From the NCBI RefSeq assembly GCF_000003195.3, contig NC_012873.2:33264730-33328729 (forward strand): DNA of 64,000 nucleotides, read 5' to 3'. A program made the translations under genes and the position numbers. Source of the stretch: Sorghum bicolor (lineage: Eukaryota; Streptophyta; Magnoliopsida; Poales; Poaceae). Within the stretch, counting starts at the first letter, position 1, and the number at the start of each line of letters is the position of its first letter. The notes under the pieces were generated by a model that searched no databases, was not told the DNA's origin, and worked only from the letters and a program-made list of their open reading frames with translations. This document shows, in pieces, positions 10,156-21,794 of the stretch.

Positions 10156-13100
10156 ATGATGGAGCGGTCCTTCTGGATGTATAACTTATCAAGAGTAGAT
10201 AACATACCTGAGGTCCATAGGTTTATTGATGCTGCTAAGAACCATGCTTTGAGAACAAAGACGAAGCACATATATTGTCCATGCATCGACTGCAGAAATA
10301 TTAATATTTATGAAGATACTGAAATAATCATTTCTCATCTGGTATGCCGAGGATTTATGAAGGATTGCTTGATTTGGACAAAGCATGGAGAGGGTAGCTC
10401 GGCACCTTATACAATTGGGGACCCTACGAATATTGACGTCGACGGTCCAGACATGCCTGATGAAGGATTTCAGTTTTTGCACGACACACACCAAAGTGAA
10501 CATGTTGTGCCAAATGTTACTGCTGGTGGTTTTGCTGGGAGAAATGCTGATGACAGAACTCATGTCTTACCAAATGATACAGCCGCGGAAGATTTTGAAT
10601 TCTTAGAGGCAATGTTGCATCGTCATACTGAACCATCAATGTTATTAATGAAAGGGATGGAGGCCTTGAAGAAGGCGGCTGAAGAGCCTCTGTATGATGA
10701 GTCCAAGGGTTGTACCAAAGAGTTCACGACGCTGAGATCTGTGCTAAAACTACTGATGGCAAAAGCCAGGTATGGTCTGTCTGATGTTGGATTCGATACG
10801 TTCTTAAGTATTATCGGAGACATGCTTCCCAAGGAGAACAAATTGCCTGCTAACATGTACCATGCAAAGAAGCTGATCAGTCCGCTCACGATGGGTGTCG
10901 AGAAGATCCATGCGTGCAGGAATCATTGTATCCTATATTGCGGTGATGAATACAAGGGCTTGGATAAGTGTCCAAAGTGTGGTGCAAGTCGGTATAAGAC
11001 AAAAAAAGACTATCGACATGAGGATTGTGCTGCCTCCATGTGTAAAGCAGGGAAGAAGCAAAAGAAGACCCAGCAGAGTTCAAAACCCACCAGCAAAGTT
11101 AAAGAAGAGGTTGATTATTATGCGCAGAAAAAGACTCCTGCTTTAGTGATGTGGTACCTTCTAGTGGTAGATCGACTGAGGAGTTTGTTGCTAACCCTGA
11201 CGATGCAAAACTTATGAGTTGGCATGCTTCGGATGAGCACAAAAATGATGGCAAGCTTCGCCATCCAGCCAATGGAAAGCAGTGGCAAGATTTTAATGAG
11301 AACCATCAAGACTTTGCCAGCGAACCAAGAAATGTTAGGTTTGCACTGAGTACTGACGGAATGAATCCATTTGCTGAGAGGAGCAGCAAGCACAGCACAT
11401 GGCCGGTGATTCTCACCATCTACAACCTTCCTCCATGGTTGATGTAGAAGCGAAAATACCTTTTGCTAACCATACTTATCTCTAGACCAGTCCAACCTGG
11501 AGATGACATGGATGTTTTCTTGGAGCCCTTAATGGAGGAGATGAAAATGTTATGGATACAAGGTGTTGAAATGATGGACGAGTATCGCAAAGATTCATTC
11601 ACACTAACAGCAATTATTTTTGTTACGATCAATGATTACCCTACTCTCTTCACATTGTCAGTGCAATTCAAGGGAAAGGTTGGTTGTGTGGTGTGCAAAG
11701 ATGGAACCCATTATGTGTCCCTTAATGCATCTAAGAAAATAGTGTACATGAGGCATAGACGCTTCTTATCAAAAGGGCACAGGTACCGCCTAAAAAAGAT
11801 GGATTAGTACTTCGACAATAATAATGAAAGGCCAGAGAGTTTTCAAAATAGTGAGCAACATCAACTTTGTGTTCGGAAAGAAGACAAAGGATGGAAAACC
11901 AAGAAAGGATGTCAAACCAACTCCAGGGGCAACATTCAAGAAGAAGTCCATTTTCTTCGAGTATTTGCCATACTGGAAAGAATTGGACATACGACACGCG
12001 ATCGATGGTATGCACGTCCAGAAGAACGTGTTTGAAAGCCTAATTGGCACATTGCTAGATATCAAGACGAAGACAAAGGAAGGACCCAATTCACGCTTCG
12101 ACGTGGTACAGTTAGGTATAAAAAAAGAGCTTCATCCTGTTCTTCAAGAAAATGGAAAGTACCATCTCCCAGCAGCAAGCTACAACCTCAGCATAGATGA
12201 GAAACATGTGATGTGTGAGTGGTTGAAGAATTTGAAAGTCCCCTCTGGATTCTGCTCTAGTATACGAAGTATTGTGTCAATGAAAGACCTTACACTCACC
12301 AACTACAACTCACATGATTGTCATGTAATGCTGACTACTTTCCTTTCTATTGCAATAAGGGCTATAAATCTAGTGTTCTTGAAGATGGCAGTCACACGAT
12401 TGTGCTATTTTTTCAATAAGGTCACACAAAAGGTAATTGACCGTGATGAGTTAGAATCCCTTCAGGAATTCGCAGTGGAGACAGTGTCACAGTTTGAGAT
12501 GTGTTTTCCCCCATCATTCTTTGATATCATGGTGCACCTTGTGGTGCACTTAGTTCCTCAAATACAAGCATTGGGTCCCATGTACCTGCATGAAATGTAG
12601 ATGTACGAGCGTTTTATGGCAATACTAAATGGCTATGTATCAACTCGTGCTCGTCCTCAGGCATCCATGATAGAGGGGTACTATACTAAAGAGGCAATTG
12701 AGTCCGGAGGACCATTCTGCAATAGTGTCCAAAAAGACCAGGTCGCAATAGGTTTGCCTCCATCAAGGCATGAGGGTAGGCTACATGGAAGTTGGTGGAT
12801 TGGACGGAAATCATTCATCCCACCAGATACAATACAGTCCTTGAGGCACATCACAGCATCTTACATCAGCTCTCGATAATGGAGCATTTGCTCGGTCAAC
12901 ACTTGAATGAGCTTCGAGAACATAATCCTGGGCAAACGAATGATTATATAATGAAGGAACACAAGAAACAATTGTACACATGGCTAAGGGAGCAGTAAAT
13001 TCCATCTGGGGAAACAATTGAGGAACAAACCATCAAGGCTTTGGCATCTGGACCATCACGCCAAGTGACAACATGGCAAACCTATGACATAAGTGGATTC

Positions 13101-13640
13101 ACATTTCATACCAAATCCAAGGATAAAAAGAGCATGACACAAAATAGTGGTGTTCGATGCGAGGCCATAGACGACGAAACTAGTGATATTATTACATACT
13201 TTGGCTTCATCGAGGACATATGGGAACTAGACTATGGTACATTTCAGATCCCGTGTTTCGATGTCAATTGGTAGAAGATAAACATGTCACAGTGGATAAT
13301 TATGGGGTCAAAGTTCTTGATTTAAGTAAAGTGGGATACAAAGATGACCCGTGCATCCTTGGTAACCGTGCTGCATAGGTGTTCTATGCTGAATAGATCC
13401 TTTCTAAGAATGAGAAGAAAACTACTGACAAGCTGAAGCATGTAGTTTTTCCAGGAAAGCAACAAGCAATAGGAGTTGATGGTGTAGCGGATCTGAAGGA
13501 TTTTAACCAGTTCAGCGACATGTCCCTCGTTGTGGATGACTATCCTGTTAAGATAAGAAATGTTGAGCGAAGCATCTCACAAAGTTCTTTGCCTTAGGTG
13601 CGCGCTGATGGACAAGGAAGAATAGTAACTGCCTAGATTG
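10156..13640 (+). pseudogene. CACTA-1 TNPD-type transposase (tnp2 family)
   Basis: The start is the ATG pair at 10156/10159 just after an intron-acceptor-like TTTTTGCACAG. Residues 1-80 form the Transpos_assoc domain (RSFWMYNLSR, CPCIDCRN, CRGFMKDCLIWTKHGE). The tnp2 catalytic region follows with CPKCGASRYK, ILISRPVQPGDDMDVFLEPL and the DIRHAIDGMHVQKNVFESL block. Then come the DUF4218-type block (HLVVHLVPQIQ, ERFMAILNGYVSTRA) and the DUF4216-type block (YFGFIEDIWELDYGTFQIP). Frame breaks lie near 11145 and 12830, and stops at 11445, 11805, 12598 (a conserved Trp position) and 12996. In an active element this protein binds the ends and catalyses cut-and-paste transposition. It is not functional here. 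Confidence 0.85.
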
Positions 13641-13749
13641 TATTGGTCATTCATCATGTAAACTCTAGTCATCATGTAATCTCACTCAAATTTATGAAAC
13701 TATATGTGAGACCTTTCGATTTAGAACTACACTTTCGTAACGCTTTGTC

Positions 13750-14250
13750 AAATGCAACATAATTATGTTACAAATAATGTAGAAACAATATAATTAGATT
13801 ATAATATCAATACACAAATAATATATATAAACAACATAATTATGTTACAAATAATGTAGAAACAATATAATCATATTATAATATCAATATACAAATAATA
13901 TATAACACTAAAAATTAAAAAGAAATTTAGAAACAATATAATCATATTATATTATCAATATACAAACAATATATAACACTAAAATTAAAAAAGAAACTTA
14001 GAAACAATATAATCATATTATAATATCAATACATAAATAATATATATAAACAACATAATTATTTTACAAATAAAGAATATATAAAAATTATGTTACAAAT
14101 AATGTAGAAACAATATAATCATATTATAATATACATTAAAAATATATTTTACAAATATATTTTACATTAAAAATAATGTAGAAACAATATAATATACAAA
14201 TTATTTTACATTATGTTACAAATAATGTACAAACAATATAATATACAAAT
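13750..14250. repeat. AT-rich degenerate tandem repeats
   Basis: Units built on ACAAATAATGTAGAAACAAT and TATAATATCAATA recur many times after the transposase gene. The same repeats in reverse form the tail of CACTA-2 (6957-7170), so the block belongs to this CACTA family. There is no gene here. Confidence 0.75.
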
Positions 14251-14647
14251 AATATATAACACTAAAAATAAAAAAGAATATAACAGAAATTATTTTGTAT
14301 ACAGGCGGTTTTTCTACAGGCGGTGGTCAATGCCAACCGCCTGTACAAAAGAGTTTCTACAGGCGGTTGGCATTGACCACCGCCTGTAGAAAAACCGCCT
14401 GTATACAAAATAATTTCTGTTATATTCTTTTTTATTTTTAGTGTTATATATTATTTGTATATTATATTGTTTGTACATTATTTGTAACATAATGTAAAAT
14501 AATTTGTATATTATATTGTTTCTACATTATTTTTAATGTAAAATATATTTGTAAAATATATTTTTAATGTATATTATAATATGATTATATTGTTTCTACA
14601 TTATTTGTAACATAATTTTTATATATTCTTTATTTGTAAAATAATTA
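14056..14647. repeat. Large near-perfect palindrome ending at the assembly gap
   Basis: Two arms of about 286 bp (14056-14341 and 14362-14647) mirror each other around position 14351.5. The sequence that opens the left arm, TAATTATTTTACAAATAAAG, closes the right arm in reverse complement exactly where the Ns begin. The centre holds four ACAGGCGG-type motifs like those at the element ends. It could be a real inverted duplication or an assembly fold-back next to unresolved sequence. Confidence 0.85.
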
Positions 14648-14948
14648 NNNNNNNNNNNNNNNNNNNNNNNNNNNNNNNNNNNNNNNNNNNNNNNNNNNNN
14701 NNNNNNNNNNNNNNNNNNNNNNNNNNNNNNNNNNNNNNNNNNNNNNNNNNNNNNNNNNNNNNNNNNNNNNNNNNNNNNNNNNNNNNNNNNNNNNNNNNNN
14801 NNNNNNNNNNNNNNNNNNNNNNNNNNNNNNNNNNNNNNNNNNNNNNNNNNNNNNNNNNNNNNNNNNNNNNNNNNNNNNNNNNNNNNNNNNNNNNNNNNNN
14901 NNNNNNNNNNNNNNNNNNNNNNNNNNNNNNNNNNNNNNNNNNNNNNNN
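14648..14948. other. Assembly gap (Ns)
   Basis: A run of about 300 unknown bases inside CACTA-1. The open frame that spans it is an artefact. Confidence 0.99.
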
Positions 14949-15628
14949 TTGGCTCATATTTGGAAAATCATAGTAAATGCTAGAAAAATCGAAAAATAGC
15001 AAATATAGACTTTTTTGGAATCCCTATGAAATTATCTATGCAGTAGATCTATAATATTACATGTTTTAGTTTGAAATTTTAGCTATAAAAATATATTTAG
15101 GCAGTTAGGTTTTAATTGCTTGTTGTATTTATCTTTTTCATAACTGTAGTAGTAGTGCTCAAATAAATATGAAATTATTGTGTTATGCTTTTCATATGAT
15201 ATTGGAGGTCTGGCAATTGTTTCATGAATTTATGAATAATAGATTAAGAGATATAAAAATAACAAATGCCCTATGTTGCTTTGCTCTTATTCTTAGTAGA
15301 TTTGCATGTTTATATTGTTTGACTCAGTTAAGATGTGAATCTTGCCTTAAGGTAAATATATGAGTTGTAGTACTTTCCATAGGCTTTCCCAAAAGCTAAA
15401 CAACACAATTTTTGGTTAAGCACATGTGTAGTTATAGTATTTTAAAGTAATGTTTAGAACAAAGTTCACAATTTAGTAAGCTTTCTAGAAAAGATGTAGC
15501 AAATATTTACTTTTAATTATTTATAAGTCAACTATTTATAAGTTAACGGTTGACTTAGAGTATTATCTTCAGTGTTCATAATATACTATATAACATTTCT
15601 GATAACATATATGCTTTAGAATCTTGCA
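14949..15628 (+). other. CACTA-1 intergenic/leader region, no gene seen
   Basis: AT-rich DNA between the gap and the second CACTA gene. A 64-codon frame at 15169-15363 has no recognisable motif. The region probably holds the leader or an intron of the downstream gene. Confidence 0.5.
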
Positions 15629-17232
15629 ATGACGACTTCTCCAAGTGAAAACACGGAGCAGGCACAAGGGTCCGGCCCTATGGAGCAAGCACCAGGGTCT
15701 GGCCCCACCGTGCAAGAAAAAGGGTCAGACCACACCGAGAAGGCACCAGGGTCCGGCCCCACGGTGCAAGAAAAAGGGTCAGACTGCACCGAGAAGGCAC
15801 CAGGGTGTAGCCCCACCGTGCAAGAAAAGGGGTCCGACCACACGGAGCAAGAAAAAAGGCCCGAGCACGCAGAGAAGGAACAAGTGTCCCACAACACGGA
15901 GCAGGCAGAAGGGTCACATGAGTCAACTCCTTCGTACGAGACCTCGGTAAGCGACATTCCTGATCCTCGCATAGAGAGGAACTCCCGTCGTGAGTACGCA
16001 CGTGACCCCGATTACAACCCAGAGATAGAAGAGGTGAATTACTCATTCATAATTATATGTTTCTATACTTTTATACGCCTCGGTATATGTGAAGAATAAT
16101 ACATGTCTTTATATGAATAGGAGGTGCTATCTCAATTGAAAGAAATGGAGGAAATCCTATCCCAAGATGAAGTAGCACATGAAAGTGCACCTGAGCCGAC
16201 GACGGAGACGACCACTGAGACCGGGAACAAAAGGAAACGAGGTGAAAGAGGATTGAATCAGTTCCCAAAAGTAACCTATAGAGCTACAGATGTCAGTGCG
16301 ACAGGACAGCCCTTAGCTCAGAGGAGACATTACCTAAGTGGCGTAACACACTCGGTTTCTTAGTTAGGGACCATCTTGACATCACAGTCAGGGAGTGGAA
16401 AAATGTGGACAAAAATGAGATCACAAGAATGTGGAACAGGCTGCTTACGAGGTTTGTTTTACCTCAGGGTTCAGAAGACCTTGTAAAAGAGCACACATTG
16501 AAGCAATGGGCGATCATGTTTAGGAATTACAAGTCCAAGTTGAATTCAAAGTAGGCAAAGAAAGGTTTGGACCCGACAAAGAGGTATAAAATCACGGCTG
16601 GTCAGTGGGCTGTGTCTCTAGAGCAGAGGAGTTCTGATGACTTCAAAGCTTTGAGCGAATCCAAATCTGAACTCGCAAAAATGAACAAGTACCACCACCA
16701 CCTAGGCACAGGTGGTTACCAGCGCAAGCTTGCCCAATGGGAGCAAGAGGATGAAGCGCAGAGGGCTCAGGGTTTGCAGGCGCTCCCTGACCAACTTGGT
16801 CGCTGGGGCTCGTGGTGGGTTCGTGCTCGGCTACCGGCAAAGAAAGCCAATTCTGGCTTGTCATTTGCTGACCCAATGGTCGAAGAGGCTGCGAAGAATA
16901 TTTTCAAGGTGGCAGCTCAGTAGAAAGTAGGCGAATTTAAGCCACAAAGGGAGAAGGATGTTCTTACTGTTGCTCTGGGTAACCCAGAGCATCCTGGTCG
17001 TGTACGAGGTATCTCATCCAAGGAAGGATGGAAAAAAGGATTCAGACCAGAGTGGGAAGGAATGTATAGAAAACACGATCGCTACAAGGAAGAATTGTCT
17101 AATTTTTTTAAGGAGGAGGCTAAGAAAGAAGTCGAACAGGTGATGCATAAAATGCTCTCCGATCCTCCTCCTGAGTTGATGCAGTGACTGACGTCTGCAA
17201 TGTCTAGCCAATTAAGTGGTCAGCCTCGCTAG
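15629..17232 (+). pseudogene. CACTA-1 second gene, N-terminal part with Transposase_24-like region
   Basis: Exon 1 runs 15629-16033 and starts with ATG. Its donor (G/GTGAAT) joins in frame to an acceptor (ATGAATAG/GAG) at 16121. Exon 1 carries three 18-residue repeats rich in Pro, Gly and charged residues. From about 16375 the frame matches the plant Transposase_24 (En/Spm, Ptta) family: KWRNTLGFLVRDHLDIT, the REWKNV motif, KYHHHLGTGGY and WWVRARLP. Stops lie at 16552-16554, 16921-16923, 17185-17187 and 17230-17232, with a shift near 16340. The frame after the last stop continues into the next segment, so this is one long gene. Confidence 0.7.
15689..15850 (+). repeat. Three 54 bp tandem repeats inside the coding sequence
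   Basis: Units start at 15689, 15743 and 15797 (each beginning GCACCAGGGT) and encode 18-residue repeats ending QEKGSDHT/CT. The period is a multiple of three. The minus-strand frames across it are shadows of this repeat. Confidence 0.9.
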
Positions 17233-19514
17233 ATGCAGCTAGTGGTCGCCCCGACAACATCACAACAGGCTCCAGTTGTCCCAAGTAGTGTTGCGTCTAC
17301 TGGAAACAAGGACCGCTATCCAGTTGACGAGATTGAAAGTCCTGTTCGTTGCTCCCTAGTCATAAGGTACGGTCTTAACAATAATCGTACAAGGGAAGTA
17401 GCCACAGGACTTGCAATCCCGGGGCGCCAGTTTCATGGTAGGAAAATTCCAGAGGACTACTGTAGGGTGGAAGTGCTGACAGTTGTCCAAGGATATGAGG
17501 ATGACATGCTAGACATTCCTAGTCCTGAGGGTATTGAGAAGCTGGGACAAGCTATCAAGAATTTCATTCTTTGGCCTCGACAAGACGTCCTGTTGTCTGA
17601 GCTACCACAACCTTCATCCCAAGAAGTACCACTGACTCAGGAGTCGTCCCTTCCAGATGTCGGTGGTACCATATCTCTTTCGAGTCCACCACCCTCTCCG
17701 ATCTCCGCTCCACCATCCTCACCTATAATGCCTCACCCACCATCCCCACCACCATCACCTAAACCACAACCTTCGCCAGCACCACCAGAATCTTCCACAC
17801 CACCACCACCCAAAAATGCCGAGACACCACCACAACCAACCAAAGATGACGAGACGACACCACCGCCACCAAAAAAGTTAAAATTTTTGGTGCCCAAATT
17901 GATTTCTCCGTTCGAGCCAAAGAAGAGGAAGTCTGCTGGTACTACCCTATTTTTGTCAGGAATTGCAATGAGCCGCACGACAAAATTAGTTGACTTGGCT
18001 GAGCACGAGAAGGCAGTGAAGAAGTCTGAACCAGCTTTTGTAAATATTAGGCCACCCACTAAAGATGATTATAAATATGTCCCTAAGAAATATGAGTTGG
18101 GTAGGCCTCTACTCACTTGGGATAAACTTAAAAAGGTCCCAGCTGGTGTAAAAAGGTTCCATGACTGGTATATGAGAGCATCTTCTATTGGCATTGACAC
18201 GATCAGTGTAGATATACCAGTAGAGGCATTTAATAGTGATCATACAAGAGCAATTGTGACCTTCGAGGACATGTGGTTAATGCTGAACCTACAAAGACTC
18301 GACGTGTAGCTCATAACTGTGTTTGCATTGTAAGTGTCACTCATACAATGCTTTAAATTTGTGAGTTATTATTTGTGAGTTACATTAAATTTTAATACTA
18401 ACATACAAGTGCACGTTGCAGAATGCAATATGAACAGCAACAGATGCGGTACGGTCCGGATCCAGGCACTAATGCGAATAACAGGGTCGCGTATATGAGC
18501 CCAATGAGGATATGTGAGGACGAGCACACTTTCAGGATCGGAAAAGGTCATGACTCCTTAAAAGGTTTGGATCCAAAAGAGCAGGAGGACGAAATAAAGA
18601 AAAGGGAAAAGAAACAAATAGCTAGTTACGGCCTCTACCTAGCCCTGACAATGCTAGAGTTTCAAGACAGGGAATTAATATTCGCACCATATCACTTTAG
18701 GTAAGTGTCAGTTTGCATGCATCATATTAATAGTTAAAATGCGCACTTTGATCACAAAGTTCATTCTCTCAGGGACCACTGGATCTGCTTAATGATTAAT
18801 CCCAAGCATGGACGTGTGCATGTCCTAGACTCCGCAGACTATGAACCAACAACTTATGCACCATTCATTTCTCTCTTTGAATGGTAAGCTAAGTAAAATA
18901 TGCATACAAATTTTTATAGGAGTTTGACAATAACTTGCAGAATGTTTTTGATATCATAGGGCCTATAGGTAATATAAGATTAAAGGGGGAAAGTGCGAGT
19001 CAGGAATACAGGGGCAGCCTTTGAGGTTCTTTCATAAGTGGCTGGTACGTATGAAAGTTTACCAAGTTATTCTCGCTAGCTATATGCATAGAATATGCAT
19101 CATGTTGCAACTCACAAATATGCTCTTTTTCTTTATATAGTGTCACAAGCAACCACTAGGATCGGTCCACTGTGGATTCTACGTATGTGAGTTCATGAGA
19201 GAGGGCGGAAGATATATGACTAACCCTTATAAGGTAATTAATGCTCTAAGTAATTAAGGTTGTTAATTCTGTATTATGAACATTAAATATATGATGTTTT
19301 CTAACTTCCTATGCAGCAAAAAGACTTTGAAAAGGTGAAGAGCATGAGTGAAGCCACTTTATACAACATAGTTGAGGACCTCTGCAAATTCATGTTGAGA
19401 GAAGTCATTCCCAGCGAAGGGAAATATCACGATCGGACCAGCGCCCTAGCAAAGCCTGAATATAGAGCGCTAAGGGAGATTAGTAGGCTAAAGCTAACTC
19501 GATCCAGTTATTAG
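17233..19514 (+). pseudogene. CACTA-1 second gene, C-terminal part with Ulp1-type cysteine protease
   Basis: A 358-codon frame (17233-18309) with a Pro-rich linker (residues 155-215) is followed by spliced exons ending at 19514. The exons are about 18422-18700, 18773-18883, 18960-19044, 19141-19233 and 19317-19514, all with GT-AG borders and compatible phases. They encode a C48 (Ulp1/SUMO-protease) fold: His in DHWICLM, Asp in VLDSADYEP, Gln in KQPLGS and catalytic Cys in [13 protein letters not shown]. Stops at 18307 and about 18972 interrupt it. Ulp1-like domains are known in plant CACTA and Mutator-like elements. Their role in transposition is not established. Confidence 0.8.
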
Positions 19515-19784
19515 AGCAGAGGTTTCAGAGGTGAAACCTCTAATGCATGTATCAGAAAAAACTTGATGTGTGATCATGTTTGTAATTAATGTAACCTTAT
19601 GTATAAAGTAACAGTATATATATAAATGAATTGCATGTTGCAATGGTTGACATGATCTCTAGGCTTCATTAGTTTGAATATTACGTGTATATATATATGT
19701 ATGTTGTATGTACATATTAAAATATAAAATGAAAAAAGGGTCTGGTGGGAAAATTTGGAATTGGGCGGGAGATTTAAAAATTTT

Positions 19785-20035
19785 AACACAGGCGGTTAAA
19801 TAATGAGAACCGCCTGTAGAAAGTTCATTTCTACAGGCGGGTTGCATAGCTGAACCGCCTGTAGAAAGTTCATTTCTACAGGCGGGTGGCATAAACGAAC
19901 CGCCTATAGAAATCTATTTCTACAGACGGTTCTAGGTTACCCGCCTGTGGAAACTCTTGATTTCCACAGGCACCCAGCGCAGGCGGTTCTCCAATCCGCC
20001 TGTGAAAAGGGGTTGGGAACCGCCTGTATAGTGGT
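19785..20035 (+). promoter_or_regulatory. 3' subterminal repeats of CACTA-1
   Basis: A dense array of ACAGGCGGTT/AACCGCCTGT motifs, mostly as TTTCTACAGGCGGGT and its reverse form about every 45 bp. It mirrors the 5' array and is the presumed transposase-accessory binding region. Confidence 0.8.
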
Positions 20036-20052
20036 TCTGTGTACTAGTGATC

Positions 20053-20367
20053 GATAGGGTTTATAGGTGTGGGTCGAACATCCTCTGTGATGTCTAGATT
20101 TCGTAAGCCTCCCCAATAGACTAGTAGATCATCCTTACCAAGGTTAGAACGAGGGTACAGTTGTAGTCTTCTCTATACATCGCTCACATCAAATCATAGT
20201 GGTTGTAGCCTAAAGGTTAGTAGTAATAGACTTGGTTAGTCAGATGCACGCTTTCTCCTAGTGGTAAAAATATAAATACGATACTCTGGATAACCTCCCG
20301 GGTGAAGTGCTCACCGATATCCGTGCGCTTGCAGATCATTTCTTGGTTGTGTTACCAAATATCAACA
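20053..20367 (+). repeat. Athila 5' LTR, fragment after CACTA-1
   Basis: Begins GATAGGGTTT directly after the ATC duplication and ends ATATCAACA, the LTR end. It matches 55951-56265 of the 3' LTR. Confidence 0.9.
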
Positions 20368-20375
20368 AGCATTTC

Positions 20376-20393
20376 TGGCGCCGTTGCCGGGGA
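20376..20393 (+). other. Primer-binding site (tRNA-Asp type)
   Basis: TGGCGCCGTTGCCGGGGA lies 8 bases after the LTR end. It is complementary to the 3' end of plant tRNA-Asp, as is usual for Athila elements, and it would prime minus-strand DNA synthesis. Confidence 0.9.
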
Positions 20394-20498
20394 GAAAGAC
20401 GGTTTGCTGAGATAATCTTGAGTCCTACTACTAGCTTGTATTCATACTTTTATCTTTTCTTATTTTTTTATATTATTTATTTTCTTTACTCTTACCTT

Positions 20499-21475
20499 AT
20501 GGAAAACCAAGATTCTAAATCGATCAATCAATTTGCAACACCTTCGGAAACTGACCTTTTACCATGGGAGTCATCACAGCCTATCCAAACATCCCAGTAT
20601 AGGTTAAGTTCCAGGTTGATTGCCATAATTCAAAACCTATCTTTTTCAGGAAAGGAAGACGAAAACCCTTACCTTCATATTATAGATTTTGAGCAAACAT
20701 GTGATTTTCTTCGCATTGAAGGCATTTCTGATAAAACTTTACATTGGAAGCTTTTTCCTTATTCTTTAAGGGGAGAAGCTAGACGATGATATAGTCATAA
20801 GGTAAGTCAACAATGAGGTGAATGGGGAGTTTTACGAGTCAACTTTTGCCTAGATTTTTATTCCATCGACCGTATCGGCGACCTTAGACTCGAAGTTCTA
20901 TCTTTTAAACAAAAAGAAAATGAAATTTGGGAAAATCCTGGACATGTTTTTCTGATCTTTTAGAATCTGGTCCAAATCATAATCTTGAAGACCCTGTTCT
21001 TCTTTTTCACTTCTTTTGAGGTCTTCAGAAAGATCATAAACAAATGCTACATACAATGTCTAGAGGTTCTTTCTTTCGTATCCCAACTGATGAAGCTAAA
21101 GCGATCTTAGATAGAATCCTAGAAGCTGAGATAGATAATACCCTCCATGATAAAACCTATGAAGCCGAAGTAGACACTCTACCAAATTTTTCATCTGCTC
21201 CAGCTATCCCAAGTTCTGATCCACAAAAGGAAGAAATTCCACCACCTGATTTCATGTTCGATATAGAATCTGATCTTTTTGCCGATTTTGTAAACATTTC
21301 AAACTACCATTCTATAAACAAACCCCAAAGCGGCCATTCTAGCATTTGTTTACCAAGTGAATATCAATTGAGAGAGCTCATTTTAGTCATGAGTATCGAA
21401 TGGTTAGAGGAGTCAGAGCTTTCCTCTGAAGTGATCTGTTTGGATACACCTTATACGTTGTACTTATGTTTCTGA
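20499..21475 (+). pseudogene. Athila gag region
   Basis: ATG at 20499 opens MENQDSKS. A gag capsid-like stretch follows (LHWKLFPYSLRGEARR near 20740-20787) but is cut by TGA at 20787-20789 and further stops and shifts up to 21040. The frame 21044-21475 continues with an acidic linker (AEVDTLPNFSSAPAIP). The intact protein would form the virus-like particle. Here it is clearly broken. Confidence 0.7.
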
Positions 21476-21773
21476 TCAATTTGATGCTCTCTATAATCCT
21501 GTTGTAGGGATCAATATCATATCTGAAGCTTTTGCACATAAATTATTTGGAAAATTAGTCTTAACCCCCACAACAAAGTTCATAAAGGAATCTTCAGGAC
21601 GATTAGTCCCTAGTCTTGGAATTATAAATGTCCTACCCTTTTTGGTAGAAGGCTCCATGGTTCATTTGAACTTTTATATCTTTGATACATGGGACTTTGA
21701 CCTGTTGATAGGACAACCCATTAGAAGATTCCTTTATGAAGGCCAAACTGGGAAGCTACACATTTCTTTTTGA
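21476..21773 (+). pseudogene. Athila protease-like region
   Basis: One frame reads a decayed protease with VVGINIISEAF, the LIGQPIRRFL stretch and flanking hydrophobic strands typical of the Athila protease. The canonical D-S/T-G active site is not visible, so either it is lost or the domain is very divergent. Confidence 0.5.
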
Positions 21774-21794
21774 AAAAAATTTAAATTTCCAATA

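Larger units (their letters stand above)
9119..20049 (+). mobile_element. CACTA-1, complete CACTA (En/Spm) transposon, TSD ATC
   Basis: Both ends carry the 14 bp inverted repeat CACTAGTACACAGA (9119-9132 and 20036-20049) and are flanked by ATC (9116-9118 and 20050-20052). The 3 bp duplication is the superfamily rule. The sequence across the two flanks is found uninterrupted at 55941-55960 in the other LTR of the same host element, so the insertion site is proved inside this window. It contains a TNPD-type transposase, an assembly gap, and a second gene with a Transposase_24-like region and a Ulp1-type protease. Both genes have several stops, so this copy is probably inactive but could be mobilised in trans through its intact ends. 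Confidence 0.95.

Noticed and set aside
14619..15002. 127-codon frame across the gap
   Set aside because: Most of it is undefined residues from Ns.
15616..16046. Cys/Ser-rich minus-strand frames of 118-122 codons
   Set aside because: Reverse reading of the 54 bp coding repeat; the plus frame joins the Transposase_24-like region.
19785..20035. Regular short repeats that could suggest a CRISPR array
   Set aside because: They are alternating direct and inverted CAGGCGG motifs at a CACTA end in a plant genome.
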